From NCBI GenBank assembly GCA_937891825.1, contig CALAHN010000045.1, positions 1-32,776 of the forward strand: 32,776 nt of DNA, in the 5' to 3' direction. Source of the stretch: an uncultured Alphaproteobacteria bacterium. GTDB taxonomy: Bacteria > Pseudomonadota > Alphaproteobacteria > Bin95. Under the pieces are notes generated by a model that was given only the letters and a program-made list of their open reading frames with translations, was not told where the DNA came from and ran no database searches. The position numbers and the translations under genes are program-made. This document shows, piece after piece, positions 18,743-26,818 of this stretch; positions within the stretch are counted from its first letter, which is position 1, and each line of letters opens with the position of its first letter.

Positions 18743-18967
18743 GTGGCCAAGGTTCGGATTTATCTCGACAACGTAGCGCAACCGGTGGAAATCGAAACCG
18801 ACCGCAGGGCGGCCATGCAGCTCGTCAATCAGTTCGGACGAAAGCTGGAAGGCGTCGATGTCCGCAACCGCATCCGCGTAACCGACCTGACCGGCCACGA
18901 ATCCTTCGGCGCGCTCGATCTCGACAAGGTCACGTTCGTCTATGCCGAGATGGGCGACGACCTGTAA
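18743..18967 (+). CDS. small hypothetical protein (74 aa)
   Basis: GTG start at 18743 with GGAGG at 18733-18737, a strong ribosome-binding site. The product is acidic at its end and has no membrane segment. It looks like a compact alpha/beta domain: strand AKVRIYLDNVAQPVEIETD, helix RRAAMQLVNQFGRK, then VTDLTGHESFGALDLDKVTF and YAEMGDDL. I do not recognise the family. The position between a terminator and ffh, the good ribosome-binding site and the regular composition argue that it is real. A reading from 18653 would run through the terminator hairpin and is rejected. Confidence 0.7.
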   Translation: MAKVRIYLDNVAQPVEIETDRRAAMQLVNQFGRKLEGVDVRNRIRVTDLTGHESFGALDLDKVTFVYAEMGDDL

Positions 18968-19053
18968 CGTCTGCCGCTTGGCTATGGCTTGAACCGGCGC
19001 GAGGCTTGGGTCTTGTGCGGTCGGCCCTGATCGGTCATAAAGCGCTGTCTGCG

Positions 19054-19073
19054 GCGGCTGGTTTTCCAGCCGC
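19054..19073 (+). promoter_or_regulatory. perfect 8-bp hairpin upstream of ffh
   Basis: GCGGCTGG and CCAGCCGC flank a TTTT loop. No T-run follows, so it is not a standard terminator. It lies in the 255-bp gap before ffh, upstream of a stronger T-tailed hairpin. Confidence 0.5.
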
Positions 19074-19138
19074 GCGTCGGCGCGATTGTTCGATCGCCTG
19101 AGATTTTTCCGGCGGCGCCCTTGGTTCGGCGCTGTCGC

Positions 19139-19174
19139 CGCCAGTCCGCGAGGGTTCGCGCACTGGCGATTTTT
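19139..19174 (+). terminator. intrinsic terminator 49 bp before ffh
   Basis: CGCCAGT (19139-19145) pairs with ACTGGCG (19162-19168); after one C-C mismatch, CGCGA pairs with TCGCG around a GGGT loop, and TTTTT follows at 19170-19174. It may end transcripts of the small gene at 18743. It leaves only 48 bases for an ffh promoter, so leader attenuation of ffh is another possibility. Confidence 0.75.
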
Positions 19175-19222
19175 GCGTTTGGCTGAAGGCGGGGCAGGGC
19201 TCTCGCGGAGGAGGACGGCGTC

Positions 19223-20695
19223 ATGTTCGAAAGCTTGAGCGACCGGCTCTCCGGCGCCTTCAAGAAGCTGACCGGCAAGGGCGCGCTGTCCGAGGGCGAC
19301 GTCCGCGAGGCCATGCGCGAAGTGCGGCTTGCGCTCCTGGAAGCCGATGTGGCGCTGCCGGTGGCAAAGTCGTTTATCGACCGGACGACCGAGAAAGCCA
19401 TTGGCGCGGCGGTGCTGCGCAGCATTTCGCCGGGCCAGCAGGTCGTCAAGATCGTCCATGACGAACTTGTCGCCATGCTGGGCGGCGCCGGCGCCGGGAC
19501 CGAGCTGTCGCTGGGGGCCAATCCGCCGGCCGTCGTGCTGATGTGCGGCCTCCAGGGCTCCGGCAAGACGACGACGACCGGCAAGCTTGCCGTGCGCTTG
19601 AAGCTGCGCGAGCGCAAACGGGTGCTGATGGCGTCGGTCGACGTGCATCGCCCGGCAGCCCAACAGCAATTGGCGACTCTTGGCCTGCAGGCCGGCGTCG
19701 ATACGCTCCCGGTCGTGTTCGGCGAACTTGCGCCCGCCATCGCCCGCCGCGCCATCGATACGGCAAAGCGACAGGGCTACGATGTCGTGTTCATCGATAC
19801 CGCTGGCCGCACCACCATCGACGAAGCGATGATGCGGGAGGCTGAGGAAGTCTCGCGGATCGTCCGCCCGAACGAAACCCTGCTCGTCGCGGACGCCATG
19901 ACCGGCCAGGACGCGGTCAGCGTCGCGGAAGCGTTCGGCCAGCGCCTCGGCGTTACGGGGATCGTCCTGACGCGAGTTGACGGCGACGCCCGCGGCGGCG
20001 CGGCGCTGGCGATGCGCACGGTCACCGGCAAGCCGATCCGTTTCATGGGCACCGGCGAAAAGCTGGACGCCATCGAGCCGTTCCACGCCGACCGGATCGC
20101 CGGGCGCATCCTCGGCATGGGCGATATCGTCAGCCTGGTCGAGCGGGCGGCCGAAACTATCGAGCAGGAAGACGCCGAACGGCTCGCGAAGAAGCTCGCG
20201 TCCGGCCGGATGGACCTGACCGACCTTTTGTCGCAATTGCGCCAGATGAAGAAGATGGGCGGCCTCGGCGGCCTGATGGGCATGCTGCCGCAGATCGGCG
20301 CCATGAAGAAGCAGATGGCCGAAGCAAAGATCGATGAAAAGCTTCTGGGCCGTCAGGAGGCGATCATCCTGTCGATGACGCCGAAGGAACGGGAAAAGCC
20401 CGATATCCTTAAAGCCTCCCGCAAGCGCCGGATCGCCGCAGGCGCCGGGGTTGAGGTGCAGGACGTCAACCGCTTGCTGAAGCAGTTCGATCAGATGAGC
20501 GGCATGATGAAGCAAATGAACAAGATGGGCCGGAAGAAGGGCAAGAAGGGCGGCATGCCTGCCTTGCCGCCGGGCATGGGCATGCCGGGCGCACAGTCTG
20601 GCGCCCAGCCGACACTGCCGCCCGGTCTCGGCGCCGGCCTGCCGCGTCTCCCGGGCATGCCCGGCAAGGGCGGCTTTAACCCATTCGGCCGCTAG
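19223..20695 (+). CDS. ffh: signal recognition particle GTPase Ffh
   Basis: SRP54 homolog, 490 residues, which with 4.5S RNA and FtsY targets nascent membrane proteins to the translocon. N domain (1-100: [39 protein letters not shown]), G domain with P-loop GLQGSGKT at 109-116, DTAGR at 192-196 and [10 protein letters not shown], then a Met-rich M domain ([20 protein letters not shown]) and a Gly/Pro/Met-rich tail. The ATG at 19223 follows GGAGGAGG. No 4.5S RNA gene was found in the window. The next genes are rpsP, rimM, trmD and rplS, the usual bacterial order. Confidence 0.97.
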   Translation: MFESLSDRLSGAFKKLTGKGALSEGDVREAMREVRLALLEADVALPVAKSFIDRTTEKAIGAAVLRSISPGQQVVKIVHDELVAMLGGAGAGTELSLGANPPAVVLMCGLQGSGKTTTTGKLAVRLKLRERKRVLMASVDVHRPAAQQQLATLGLQAGVDTLPVVFGELAPAIARRAIDTAKRQGYDVVFIDTAGRTTIDEAMMREAEEVSRIVRPNETLLVADAMTGQDAVSVAEAFGQRLGVTGIVLTRVDGDARGGAALAMRTVTGKPIRFMGTGEKLDAIEPFHADRIAGRILGMGDIVSLVERAAETIEQEDAERLAKKLASGRMDLTDLLSQLRQMKKMGGLGGLMGMLPQIGAMKKQMAEAKIDEKLLGRQEAIILSMTPKEREKPDILKASRKRRIAAGAGVEVQDVNRLLKQFDQMSGMMKQMNKMGRKKGKKGGMPALPPGMGMPGAQSGAQPTLPPGLGAGLPRLPGMPGKGGFNPFGR

Positions 20696-20750
20696 CGGCC
20701 GATTTCGCAAATCGCATCCATTCGTTATTTCGACAGAAGGAAGACCAGCA

Positions 20751-21158
20751 ATGTCCGTTAAAATTCGCATGACCCGCGGCGGCGCCAAGAAGCGCCCGTA
20801 CTATCGCCTCGTGGTCGCGGAATCCTCGAGCCCCCGTGACGGCCGCTTCATCGAGCAGGTCGGCACCTACAACCCGATGCTGCCGCGCGAACACGAAGAC
20901 CGCATTCGCCTGAACACCGACCGCCTGCAGGCCTGGTTGGCGCAAGGCGCCCAGCCGTCCGACCGCGTCGCGCGCTTCCTGGCCGACGCTGGCCTGATCG
21001 CCAAGCGGCCGATCCCGACGCAGACCAAGAAGAACCTGCCGAAGGCGCGGGCGCAGGAGCGGATGAAGGAAGCCGCGGCCGCGGCGCAGGCCGTCGCCGA
21101 TGCGGAAGCCGCCGCTGCCGCGGCGCCGCCGGCTGAAGACGCGCCCGCGGACGCCTGA
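20751..21158 (+). CDS. rpsP: 30S ribosomal protein S16
   Basis: The conserved S16 domain fills residues 1-85 ([38 protein letters not shown]). The protein is 135 residues, longer than the roughly 80-90 residue core; the extra C-terminal part is rich in Lys, Ala and Glu, an extension often seen in alphaproteobacteria. The ATG at 20751 follows AGAAGGAAG. A palindrome (CGGCCGCTAGCGGCCG) spans the ffh stop just upstream. Confidence 0.97.
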   Translation: MSVKIRMTRGGAKKRPYYRLVVAESSSPRDGRFIEQVGTYNPMLPREHEDRIRLNTDRLQAWLAQGAQPSDRVARFLADAGLIAKRPIPTQTKKNLPKARAQERMKEAAAAAQAVADAEAAAAAAPPAEDAPADA

Positions 21159-21166
21159 GGCGGGCG

Positions 21167-21706
21167 ATGTCCGGCGCCCGGTTGATGCCGGCCGGCATTG
21201 TCGTCGCGGCTCAGGGGGTCAAGGGCCTGGTGCGGGTCAAGACGTTCACGGAGACTCCGGCGACGCTTGACGCCTACGGGCCGCTGACCGACGAGGCCGG
21301 CGCCGCGCGCTATGACGTGACCGTCGTCGAGGCGCGGGACGCTGTCGCGATCGCGCGCATCGCCGGGGTGCATGACCGCAGCGCCGCCGAACGGTTGAAA
21401 GGGCTGACGCTCTATCTCGACCGGGCGGCCCTGCCGGAGCCCGACGCGGACGAGTATTTTCATGCCGACCTGATCGGGCTGACCGCCGAGGTGGCGTCGG
21501 TCGGCCGGATCGGCGTCGTCGCGGCGATGCACGACTTCGGCGCCGGCGACCTGATCGAGATCGAGCTGGACGCCGGCGGCGCGCCGCTGGTGCTGCCGTT
21601 TACGGCGGAAGCAGCCCCGGAGATCGACATCAAGGGCGGCCGGATCCGGGTGGCGCCGCCGCCAGGGCTTTGGGCGCCGCCCGAGGCCGATCGGAATGAG
21701 GCATAA
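21167..21706 (+). CDS. rimM: ribosome maturation factor RimM
   Basis: 179 residues, cytoplasmic assembly factor for the 30S head that binds S19. The N-terminal domain starts [20 protein letters not shown] with ALDAYGPL-like spacing, and the PRC-barrel domain includes [15 protein letters not shown] and [20 protein letters not shown]. It starts 8 bases after rpsP and ends 5 bases before trmD, so the genes are clearly co-transcribed. Confidence 0.95.
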   Translation: MSGARLMPAGIVVAAQGVKGLVRVKTFTETPATLDAYGPLTDEAGAARYDVTVVEARDAVAIARIAGVHDRSAAERLKGLTLYLDRAALPEPDADEYFHADLIGLTAEVASVGRIGVVAAMHDFGAGDLIEIELDAGGAPLVLPFTAEAAPEIDIKGGRIRVAPPPGLWAPPEADRNEA

Positions 21707-21711
21707 GGGCC

Positions 21712-22413
21712 ATGTCCTGGCGCGCCAGCGTGCTCACGCTCTTCCCGGAAATGTTTCCGGGGCCGCTTGGGGTTTCGCTCGCGGGGAAGGCGTTGGAAAA
21801 CGGCGCATGGTCGTTGGAAACGCTGGACATCCGCGGGTTCGCGAGCGATAAACACCAGACGGTCGATGCTGCCCCGTTTGGCGGCGGGGCTGGCATGGTC
21901 ATGCGGGCGGATGTAGTCGATGCGGCGATCGAGGCCGTAGTCGATTCAAGGCCCGTGATTTATCTATCGCCGCGCGGCGCGGCGTTCACCCAGGAGCGGG
22001 CGCGCGCGCTCGCCGAGGGGCCGGGCGTGACGTTGTTGTGCGGGCGCTATGAGGGCGTCGATCAGCGCGTGCTTGATGCGCGCGGGTTGGAGGAGATCAG
22101 CATCGGGGACTTTGTCCTCTCCGGCGGCGAGCCGGGGGCGATGGTCGTCCTGGATGCGTGTGTCAGGTTGTTGCCGGGCGTTATGGGCCAGGCGGACTCC
22201 CTGACGGAAGAAAGTTTCGAAGGCGGGCTGCTCGAATATCCGCACTATACCCGGCCTCGGGTGTGGAACGGTCTTGAAGCGCCTGCCGTCCTGACTTCGG
22301 GGGACCATGGCCGCGTTGCGGCATGGCGCCGGGAGCAGGCGGAAGCCGTGACGAAGGCGCGACGGCCCGATCTTTGGGCTGTCTACCTGAAGCGCGGCGG
22401 CGGCACGGCCTAG
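21712..22413 (+). CDS. trmD: tRNA (guanine-N1-)-methyltransferase TrmD
   Basis: 233-residue SPOUT methyltransferase that makes m1G37 in tRNAs with G36, preventing +1 frameshifting. Family marks: [20 protein letters not shown] at the start, [30 protein letters not shown], then the SAM-binding knot [15 protein letters not shown] and [15 protein letters not shown]. It ends in a short helical domain. Length is normal. Confidence 0.97.
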   Translation: MSWRASVLTLFPEMFPGPLGVSLAGKALENGAWSLETLDIRGFASDKHQTVDAAPFGGGAGMVMRADVVDAAIEAVVDSRPVIYLSPRGAAFTQERARALAEGPGVTLLCGRYEGVDQRVLDARGLEEISIGDFVLSGGEPGAMVVLDACVRLLPGVMGQADSLTEESFEGGLLEYPHYTRPRVWNGLEAPAVLTSGDHGRVAAWRREQAEAVTKARRPDLWAVYLKRGGGTA

Positions 22414-22500
22414 ATCGACCGCTTCGCCTTGGCGGCAGCGCCAGGGCGCGGACCGGTCGATCGCACTGGAAAGTGCAGGAGCGAGGACCTCGCGCCCATG
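22413..22500 (+). promoter_or_regulatory. structured leader between trmD and rplS
   Basis: A series of self-complementary segments. GATCGACCG (22413-22421) pairs with CGGTCGATC (22454-22462); inside this, CGCCTTGGCG and CGCCAGGGCG form a 10-bp stem (one G-U pair) closed by GCAG. Next is GCACT-GGAA-AGTGC at 22463-22476, then GCGAG-GAC-CTCGC at 22481-22493. No T-run follows. It may be a regulatory leader, an RNA-processing site or a pause site before rplS. The rest of the gap to 22643 shows no gene. Confidence 0.5.
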
Positions 22501-22643
22501 TGGGCCGGGAATGCTTCTGGGGTCAGGTCGTTGACTGAGCGTGTCTGGCGGCGGCGCTTTCGGGCGCCGAGGCCGGGCCGGCGCCGGGCAATTTCGCCCC
22601 GCGTCCCATTCATGCAAGGCGAGAAGAAAAAGGAATCGGCCTC

Positions 22644-23018
22644 ATGAACATCCTGCAGCAAATCGGGCAAGAAGAGATTGCCCGCGTCACCGAAGGCAAG
22701 GCCATCCCGGATTTCCGTCCGGGCGACACGGTCAAGGTCAACTACAAGGTCGTCGAAGGCGACCGGCAACGCATTCAAGCGTTCGAGGGCGTGTGCATCG
22801 CCCGCAAGAACGCCGGCATCGCGTCGGCATTTACGGTTCGCAAGATAGCGTCGGGCGAAGGCGTCGAGCGTATCTTTCCGCTGTATTCGCCGAACGTCGA
22901 CAGCATCGAAGTGATCCGCCAGGGCCGCGTCCGCCGGGCGAAACTGTATTACCTCCGCGGGCTCCGCGGCCGCAAGGCGCGGATCAGCGAGCGCCGCCGC
23001 ACCGTGAAGCCGACCTGA
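22644..23018 (+). CDS. rplS: 50S ribosomal protein L19
   Basis: 124 residues at the 30S-50S interface. The conserved core is complete: [53 protein letters not shown] and [19 protein letters not shown]. The ATG at 22644 follows AAGAAAAAGGAA. It is separated from trmD by a 230-bp structured gap, unlike the tight rpsP-rimM-trmD spacing, so it may have its own promoter or processing. Confidence 0.97.
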   Translation: MNILQQIGQEEIARVTEGKAIPDFRPGDTVKVNYKVVEGDRQRIQAFEGVCIARKNAGIASAFTVRKIASGEGVERIFPLYSPNVDSIEVIRQGRVRRAKLYYLRGLRGRKARISERRRTVKPT

Positions 23019-23028
23019 TAACGCCATC

Positions 23029-23072
23029 CCTTCGGTCCCGCCCGGCGCCGCAAGGCCGGGCGGGACCGAAGG
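23029..23072 (+). promoter_or_regulatory. perfect 18-bp hairpin between rplS and leuC
   Basis: CCTTCGGTCCCGCCCGGC at 23029-23046 is exactly complementary to 23055-23072, with an 8-base loop. No T-run follows on either strand. A second perfect hairpin, GCGCGTCC-ACGA-GGACGCGC, lies at 23098-23117. The pair could be a factor-dependent terminator or RNA-stability element after rplS, or part of a leuC leader. Confidence 0.65.
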
Positions 23073-23207
23073 CTAGAACCGCTACCGCTGGTGCGGGGCG
23101 CGTCCACGAGGACGCGCGATCCATGCTCCAGCGTATTGATGCCGACCATACGATCCGCCTTTCGGCGATTGCGCCGGAAGACGGGTTGATCCAGGGAGAA
23201 ACCAGCG

Positions 23208-24617
23208 ATGGCCAAGCCGCGCACGCTATTCGACAAAATCTGGGCGAACCATGTCGTCCGCACCGAAGACGACGGCACCGCGCTGATCTATATCGATCTG
23301 CATCTCGCCCATGAAGTGACGAGCCCGCAGGCGTTCGCCGGTCTGCGCGAAGCCGGCCGCAAGTTGCGTCGCCCGGATCGTACGCTCGCCGTCGCGGATC
23401 ACAACATTCCGACGACCGATCGCTCCAAGGGCATCGAAGATCCGGAATCGCGCCTGCAGGTCGAAACTCTGGAAGCCAATGTCAAGGAATTTGGCGTTCC
23501 CTATTTCCCCGTGGACGATATCCGCCAGGGCATCGTGCACATTATCGGCCCGGAACAGGGCCTGACCCAGCCGGGCATGACGGTCGTTTGCGGCGATAGC
23601 CACACGTCGACCCACGGCGCATTCGGCGCGCTGGCCTTCGGCATCGGCACGTCGGAAGTCGAGCATGTGTTCGCGACCCAGACGCTGGTGCAGAAGCCGG
23701 CGAAGAACATGCGCGTCACCGTGAAGGGTGCGCCGCCCGCCGGGACGACCGCGAAGGACCTGATCCTCGCGATCATCGGCAAGATCGGCACGGCCGGCGG
23801 CACCGGCCATGTGATCGAATTCGCGGGCGACGCCATCAAGAACCTCTCCATGGAAGGCCGCATGACGGTCTGCAACATGTCGATTGAAGCCGGCGCGCGC
23901 GCCGGCATGATCGCGCCGGACGAGACGACCTTCGAATATCTGAAGGGAAAGCCCTATGCGCCGAAGGCCGGCGCGTGGGAGCAGGCGGTGCAGTACTGGT
24001 CCAGCCTGCCGTCCGACCCGGGCGCGGTCTACGACACCGAAGTCGAACTCGACGCCGCCGACATCGTTCCCTACGTCACCTGGGGCACCAGCCCGCAGGA
24101 TGCGTTGCCGATCACCGCGACCGTGCCGAAGGCAGAAGACTTCCCCGATCCCGACCGTCAGGCCGGCATCGCGCGTAGCATCGAATATATGGGCCTGACC
24201 GGCGGCATGCCGATCCAGGACATCAAGGTCGACACAGTCTTCATCGGCTCCTGCACGAACGGCCGCCTGGAAGATATCCGCGCCGCCGCCGCCATCGCCA
24301 AGGGCCGCAAGGTGGCGTCCTCGGTGAAGGCGCTGGTCGTGCCGGGCTCCGGCCTGGTCAAGGAAGCGGCGGAAGCCGAGGGCCTCGACAAGATCCTGAT
24401 CGAAGCTGGCTTCGAGTGGCGCGAACCGGGCTGCTCCATGTGCCTTGCGATGAACGCCGACAAGTTGAAGCCCGGCGAACGCTCGGCCTCGACGTCGAAC
24501 CGCAACTTCGAAGGCCGTCAGGGCCCGGGCGGCCGGACCCACCTGGTCTCGCCGGCCATGGCCGCCGCGGCCGCGATCAAGGGCCATCTGGCTGACGTCC
24601 GGGAGTTCCTGGCATGA
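23208..24617 (+). CDS. leuC: 3-isopropylmalate dehydratase large subunit
   Basis: 469-residue aconitase-family subunit; with LeuD it isomerises 2-isopropylmalate to 3-isopropylmalate in leucine biosynthesis. The 4Fe-4S ligands are Cys349 in [11 protein letters not shown] and Cys409 and Cys412 in [38 protein letters not shown] and [20 protein letters not shown] are typical of LeuC. The ATG follows GGGAGAAA. The leader contains two strong hairpins but no leucine-rich leader peptide that I can see. Confidence 0.98.
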   Translation: MAKPRTLFDKIWANHVVRTEDDGTALIYIDLHLAHEVTSPQAFAGLREAGRKLRRPDRTLAVADHNIPTTDRSKGIEDPESRLQVETLEANVKEFGVPYFPVDDIRQGIVHIIGPEQGLTQPGMTVVCGDSHTSTHGAFGALAFGIGTSEVEHVFATQTLVQKPAKNMRVTVKGAPPAGTTAKDLILAIIGKIGTAGGTGHVIEFAGDAIKNLSMEGRMTVCNMSIEAGARAGMIAPDETTFEYLKGKPYAPKAGAWEQAVQYWSSLPSDPGAVYDTEVELDAADIVPYVTWGTSPQDALPITATVPKAEDFPDPDRQAGIARSIEYMGLTGGMPIQDIKVDTVFIGSCTNGRLEDIRAAAAIAKGRKVASSVKALVVPGSGLVKEAAEAEGLDKILIEAGFEWREPGCSMCLAMNADKLKPGERSASTSNRNFEGRQGPGGRTHLVSPAMAAAAAIKGHLADVREFLA

Positions 24618-24826
24618 AGCGGAACTTCGCGGCCGCTTTCGCCTATGATATGAATTCCCTCGAAGACGCCGTCAGTTTCACGCCGGCGCGCGCCGTCGTG
24701 CGCGGGCGGGACGGCCTGATGCGCGCGGTCGATATTGCGCGCCTCGTCTGGCCGGACGACACTGCGACGGCTGGCGTCGATTGTATGGCTGATTTGTCCC
24801 GCGTCGGCCCGCGCGGCCGCTGCTGA
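24614..24826 (+). CDS. small hypothetical protein between leuC and leuD (70 aa)
   Basis: The ATG at 24614 overlaps the leuC stop in an ATGA arrangement, which suggests translational coupling, and the frame ends 19 bases before leuD. The product begins [20 protein letters not shown] and has no signal peptide, zinc site or membrane helix. No family was recognised. It fills the leuC-leuD gap almost exactly, which favours a real gene, but GC-rich DNA also produces such frames by chance. Confidence 0.5.
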   Translation: MKRNFAAAFAYDMNSLEDAVSFTPARAVVRGRDGLMRAVDIARLVWPDDTATAGVDCMADLSRVGPRGRC

Positions 24827-24845
24827 ACCGGGAGGGAACCCACAA

Positions 24846-25469
24846 ATGCGCAAATTCACCACCTTCACAGGCGTCGCCGCCCCCATGCCGGCGCAGAACA
24901 TCGACACGGACAAGGTGATCCCAGCCCGCTTCCTCAAGACGATCGAGCGCAAGGGCCTGGGCAAGCACTTGTTCAACGACATGCGCTACAACACCGACGG
25001 CACCGAAAAAGAGGGCTTCATTCTGAACCAGCCCGCTTATCGGAATGCGGAAGTGCTGGTCGTCGGCGACAATTTCGGCTGCGGATCGAGCCGGGAGCAT
25101 GCCCCCTGGGCGCTCAGCGATTTTGGCGTCAAGTGCCTGATCGGCACCGACTTCGCCGACATTTTCTTCAACAATTCGTCGAAGAACGGCATGCTGCTGA
25201 TCAAGCTGCCGAAGCCGATCGTAGATGCCTTGATGGAAGATGCCAAGCTCGGCGCGAACGCCCGGCTGACGATCGATCTGGAAGCCCAGGAAATCACGCG
25301 CCCGAATGGCGAGGTCGTGAAGTTCGAGGTCGATCCGTTCAAGCGGCACAGCCTCCTGAACGGTCTCGACGACATCGGCCTGACCTTCAAGAACAAGGAG
25401 GATATCACCTCCTACGAAAGCAAGGACGGCAGTTCGCGTCCCTGGATGCCATCGCTCGCGGCCGAGTAA
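24846..25469 (+). CDS. leuD: 3-isopropylmalate dehydratase small subunit
   Basis: 207-residue swivel-domain partner of LeuC. Family signatures: [39 protein letters not shown], and [19 protein letters not shown]. The ATG at 24846 follows GGGAGGGAA; an open frame reaches back to 24735 but adds non-homologous residues. The last gene of the leucine pathway in this window; leuB is not present before the SDR gene, although it follows leuD in many alphaproteobacteria. Confidence 0.97.
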   Translation: MRKFTTFTGVAAPMPAQNIDTDKVIPARFLKTIERKGLGKHLFNDMRYNTDGTEKEGFILNQPAYRNAEVLVVGDNFGCGSSREHAPWALSDFGVKCLIGTDFADIFFNNSSKNGMLLIKLPKPIVDALMEDAKLGANARLTIDLEAQEITRPNGEVVKFEVDPFKRHSLLNGLDDIGLTFKNKEDITSYESKDGSSRPWMPSLAAE

Positions 25470-25475
25470 GCCGCT

Positions 25476-26219
25476 GTGACCGGGCCATCGGGGCCGGTCT
25501 GTCTGGTTGTCGGCGCTGGCGATTATATCGGCGCCGCCATCGCGAAGCGCTTTGCGGCCGGCGGCTATATCGTCTGCCTTGGCCGCCGGAACGGCGACCA
25601 ACTGGCGCCGCTCGTCCAGGAGATCGAGACGAGCGGCGGCCGCGCCCACGCCTTCGCCTTCGACGCGCGCAACGAAGCGCGCACGCTTGAAGTGTTCGCG
25701 GAGATCGAGCGCGACATCGGCCCATTGGCGGTCGTCATCTTCAATGTCGGCGGCAACGTCAATTTTCCCATAACCGAAACGACCGAGCGCGTTTTCCGGA
25801 AAGTCTGGGAGATGGCCTGCTTCGCCGGGTTCCTGACCGGCCGGGAAGCAGCGAAATACATGACGCCGCGCGGCCAGGGCTCGATCTTCTTCACCGGCGC
25901 CACCGCCAGCTTGCGCGGCGGCGCGGGCTATGCCGCCTTCGCCAGCGCCAAGTTCGGCCTCCGCGCGCTCGCCCAGGCCATGGCCCGGGAACTTGGGCCG
26001 AAAGGCGTGCATGTCGCGCATCTGGTCATCGACGCCGGCGTCGACACGGCGTGGGTCCGGGCGCGCCGCCGCGACAAGGGCGAGGACGCCGATACGCTCC
26101 AGGCCGATGCGCTGATGCGGCCCGACTCCGTCGCCGAGGCCTATTGGATGCTCCACAATCAATCCCGCGACGCCTGGACCTTCGAACTCGACGCGCGGCC
26201 CTTTGGCGAGAGGTGGTGA
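25476..26219 (+). CDS. SDR-fold protein lacking the catalytic Ser and Tyr
   Basis: 247 residues from a GTG at 25476, 6 bases after leuD. The Rossmann fold is clear: VVGAGDYIGAAIAKRFA with the Gly-rich nucleotide motif at 13-19, then CLGRRN after beta-2 (suggesting NADP), FDARNE, and FNVGGN in place of NNAG. Where a YxxxK motif is expected the sequence reads FASAK: Phe155 replaces the catalytic Tyr, and Lys159 is kept. The Ser expected 13 residues earlier is Ala142. It may act by another mechanism, act on a special substrate, or bind nucleotide without catalysis. Its stop overlaps the start of the next gene by one base, so the two are coupled. Confidence 0.88.
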   Translation: MTGPSGPVCLVVGAGDYIGAAIAKRFAAGGYIVCLGRRNGDQLAPLVQEIETSGGRAHAFAFDARNEARTLEVFAEIERDIGPLAVVIFNVGGNVNFPITETTERVFRKVWEMACFAGFLTGREAAKYMTPRGQGSIFFTGATASLRGGAGYAAFASAKFGLRALAQAMARELGPKGVHVAHLVIDAGVDTAWVRARRRDKGEDADTLQADALMRPDSVAEAYWMLHNQSRDAWTFELDARPFGERW

Positions 26220-26818
26220 TGCAGCCCGAGTTTCATTTCGATTTCGGCAGCCCGAACGCCTATCTTAGCCACCTGGTCATCCCGGCGATCGAAGCCCGCA
26301 CGGGCGTCCGCTTCCGCTATGTGCCGGTGCTGCTGGGCGGGGTCTTCAAGCTGACGAACAATCGATCGCCGATGGAGGCGTTCGCCGGCGTCAAGAACAA
26401 GAACGAATATCACGCGCTGGAGACGGCGCGCTTCATCAAGGCGCATGGGATTACCGACTACAAGCGCAACCCCGATTTCCCAATCAACACGCTGCAGATC
26501 ATGCGCGGCGCCTGCGCGGCCGAAGACCTTGGCTGCTTCGCTGGGTATGTGGACGCCGTGTTCCGCCATATGTGGGCCGATCCGAAGAAAATGGACGAGC
26601 CAGGCGTCATCGCAGCTGCGCTCGCGGCCTCTGGCCTGCCGGCGGCCCTGATGGAGCGCGCCCAAGCAACCGAGGCGAAGGCCCGCCTGTTCGCCAATAC
26701 CGAAGCGTCGGTCGCGCGCGGCGTCTTCGGTTCGCCGAGCTTTTTCGTCGGCGACGCGCTTTATTTCGGCAAGGACCGGCTGCCCGACGTGGAAGCGGCG
26801 ATCACAGCAGGCTCTTGA
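26219..26818 (+). CDS. 2-hydroxychromene-2-carboxylate isomerase / kappa-class GST-like protein
   Basis: 199-residue DsbA-fold protein. The N-terminal FHFDFGSPNAYLSHLVIPAI has Ser11 in the position of the glutathione-activating serine of HCCA isomerases and kappa GSTs. The helical insert and the cis-Pro segment VFGSPSFFVGDALYFGKDRL are typical. In naphthalene degradation the family isomerises 2-hydroxychromene-2-carboxylate, but no aromatic-degradation genes are here, so a general glutathione-dependent role is as likely. The ATG overlaps the SDR stop (TGATG). Its 3' end overlaps the convergent permease gene by 17 bases. Confidence 0.88.
   Translation: MQPEFHFDFGSPNAYLSHLVIPAIEARTGVRFRYVPVLLGGVFKLTNNRSPMEAFAGVKNKNEYHALETARFIKAHGITDYKRNPDFPINTLQIMRGACAAEDLGCFAGYVDAVFRHMWADPKKMDEPGVIAAALAASGLPAALMERAQATEAKARLFANTEASVARGVFGSPSFFVGDALYFGKDRLPDVEAAITAGS

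Noticed and set aside
18968-19222. Possible 4.5S (SRP) RNA gene before ffh
   Set aside because: The conserved GGAAGCAGCC-type loop of SRP RNA is absent; only hairpins and a terminator are seen.
20684-20713. Palindrome at the ffh stop and small GATTT-CGC-AAATC hairpin as terminator
   Set aside because: No T-run follows and rpsP starts shortly after; terminating here would separate ffh from its usual cluster. Could still be a minor pause site.
18596-20788. Very long open frame (730 codons) on the minus strand
   Set aside because: It lies antisense to ffh and the small gene, has no recognisable domain, and mirrors codon bias of the plus-strand genes; a shadow frame in GC-rich DNA.
23226-24587. 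453-codon minus-strand open frame
   Set aside because: Antisense to leuC; composition rich in Arg, His and Gly as expected for a shadow.
26802-26818. Overlapping convergent gene ends as evidence of a mis-called gene
   Set aside because: Both the kappa-GST-like and the TauE/SafE proteins have full-length domains; a 17-base 3' overlap is normal.
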